Of a stretch of DNA of 6,493 bases, positions 6,149 to 6,493 are shown piece after piece. The number at the start of each line of letters is the position of its first letter. Within the stretch, counting starts at the first letter, position 1. The notes beneath the pieces were generated by a model. That model saw only the letters and a program-made list of their open reading frames with translations, was not told where the DNA came from and searched no databases. This stretch comes from Clostridia bacterium (GTDB lineage: Bacteria; Bacillota; Clostridia; RGIG6154), in assembly GCA_017523005.1 (NCBI GenBank), contig JAFWXG010000045.1, forward strand, positions 1-6,493. The letters run 5' to 3'. Position numbers and translations under genes: made by a program.

Positions 6149-6176
6149 ATTATACACCAAAAATACCAAAAGTCAA
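6149..6176 (-). promoter_or_regulatory. Promoter for the VTT protein-smpB operon
   Basis: On the minus strand, TTGACT (6176-6171), 16 bases, perfect TATAAT (6154-6149). A start 7 bases beyond the -10 would fall near 6142, within the ribosome site (6145-6140), so the leader is about 10-14 bases at most. The region is divergent from the ung promoter. Confidence 0.65.
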
Positions 6177-6183
6177 AATAAAC

Positions 6184-6212
6184 TTGATTATTCTATAAAA
6201 ATTTTATATAAT
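6184..6212 (+). promoter_or_regulatory. Promoter for ung
   Basis: TTGATT (6184-6189), 17 bases, perfect TATAAT (6207-6212). The predicted transcript start is near 6219. The in-frame ATG at 6211 overlaps the -10 box and so cannot be the start, which supports ATG 6244 preceded by AAGGTGA (6232-6238). Confidence 0.65.
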
Positions 6213-6243
6213 GAACATATATATTAAAATGAAGGTGACAGGT

Positions 6244-6405
6244 ATGCAAAAAATAGGAAATCAATGGGACTCTCTTTTGCAAGACGAATTTAAAAAGGAG
6301 TATTATTTAAAACTTCGGGAATTTTTAAAGAGTGAATACTCCTTACAAACAATATACCCTGATATGTACTCTATTTTTAGGCTGTATTTTCTCGTAGCCA
6401 TTTGA
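6244..6405 (+). pseudogene. ung: Truncated uracil-DNA glycosylase (N-terminal fragment)
   Basis: From the ATG at 6244 (AAGGTGA 5 bases upstream) the frame runs 53 codons to a TGA at 6403. The first 45 residues fit the N-terminus of family 1 uracil-DNA glycosylase: IGNQWDSLLQDEF (4-16), YYLKLREFLKSEY (19-31) and TIYPDMYSIF (36-45), matching the TIYP..(D/S)(I/V)F segment just before the NAF motif. Where NAF and then the catalytic GQDPYHG motif should follow, the sequence becomes RLYFLVAI and stops. No frame downstream restores the family sequence, so this is not a simple frameshift. The break coincides with a rise in GC from about 30% to 49%. The enzyme, which removes uracil from DNA, would be inactive. 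Alternatives are an insertion with the 3' part beyond the window, or an assembly join. Confidence 0.75.
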
Positions 6406-6493
6406 GCCCTGCGTCTGTGCTCTTGTGCTTCGTCGTGAGCACGACACTTTGCTTCGTAAACTCTGCGTCCTCCGCTTTTTTTGCCTTTCATTA
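6381..6493. other. Unidentified higher-GC segment replacing the 3' part of ung
   Basis: By hand count, 55 of 113 bases are G or C, against 42 of 140 in 6241-6380. It holds a near-perfect dyad GTCGTGAGCACGAC (6432-6445), an overlapping pair GTGCTC (6417-6422)/GAGCAC (6437-6442), and nested direct repeats CTGCGTC (6409-6415, 6463-6469) and GCTTCGT (6427-6433, 6451-6457). A minus-strand frame from an ATG at 6491 encodes an Arg/Lys-rich peptide (with AHDEAQEHRRRAQMATRKYS) but continues into ung antisense, so it is not called as a gene. It may be the end of a mobile or repeated element, but no family is recognised. Confidence 0.5.

Noticed and set aside
6244..6405. Simple frameshift in ung
   Set aside because: None of the three frames after 6380 encodes the expected NAF or GQDPYHG motifs.
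6303..6491. Minus-strand frame encoding a basic 62-residue peptide
   Set aside because: Its C-terminal third is antisense to ung and no ribosome site can be seen at the window edge; the N-terminal part lies in unidentified sequence, so it is described but not called.

Overview
The window looks like chromosomal DNA from a low-GC Firmicute, most likely an uncultured Clostridia-type organism. This rests on AT-rich coding, AGGAGG/AGGTGA-type ribosome sites, textbook sigma-A promoters (including a perfect TTGACA-N17-TATAAT), CCA-encoding tRNAs very close to the Bacillus Met/Val forms, and a CsaB-type pyruvyl transferase. No species assignment is possible from the sequence alone.

Layout. (1) 1-1413, minus: the first 471 residues of a secreted phosphodiester glycosidase (NAGPA/DUF2233 type) followed by an Ig-like region; the C-terminus lies beyond the left edge. 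(2) 1414-1533: a divergent promoter region. (3) 1534-4168, plus: a two-gene operon. A 736-residue fusion of a GT4-like glycosyltransferase and a CsaB-like polysaccharide pyruvyl transferase is followed after one base by ruvX. (4) 4185-4442: a tRNA unit with a perfect promoter, a short leader hairpin, tRNA-Met(CAT), tRNA-Val(TAC) and a long-stem terminator. (5) 4443-4603: two facing arrays of 7-base repeats, a copied piece of the terminator arm, a small palindrome and a promoter, leading into (6) 4604-4954, a free-standing four-helix bundle (S23/TIGR02436-type) gene. (7) 4981-5013: a symmetric terminator shared by converging genes. (8) 5016-6132, minus: a TVP38/DedA-type membrane protein gene overlapping smpB by 32 bases. 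(9) 6244-6380, plus: the N-terminal part of uracil-DNA glycosylase, which stops matching the family around residue 45. (10) about 6381-6493: unidentified sequence of clearly higher GC that replaces the rest of ung.

Functionally, the left part concerns the cell surface: CsaB proteins pyruvylate secondary cell wall polymers that anchor SLH-domain proteins, and the divergent gene encodes an exported enzyme. The rest is housekeeping (ruvX, tRNAs, smpB, ung). Three things deserve a second look: the GT4-CsaB fusion, the inverted heptad repeats beside the four-helix bundle gene, and the breakage of ung at a composition jump.
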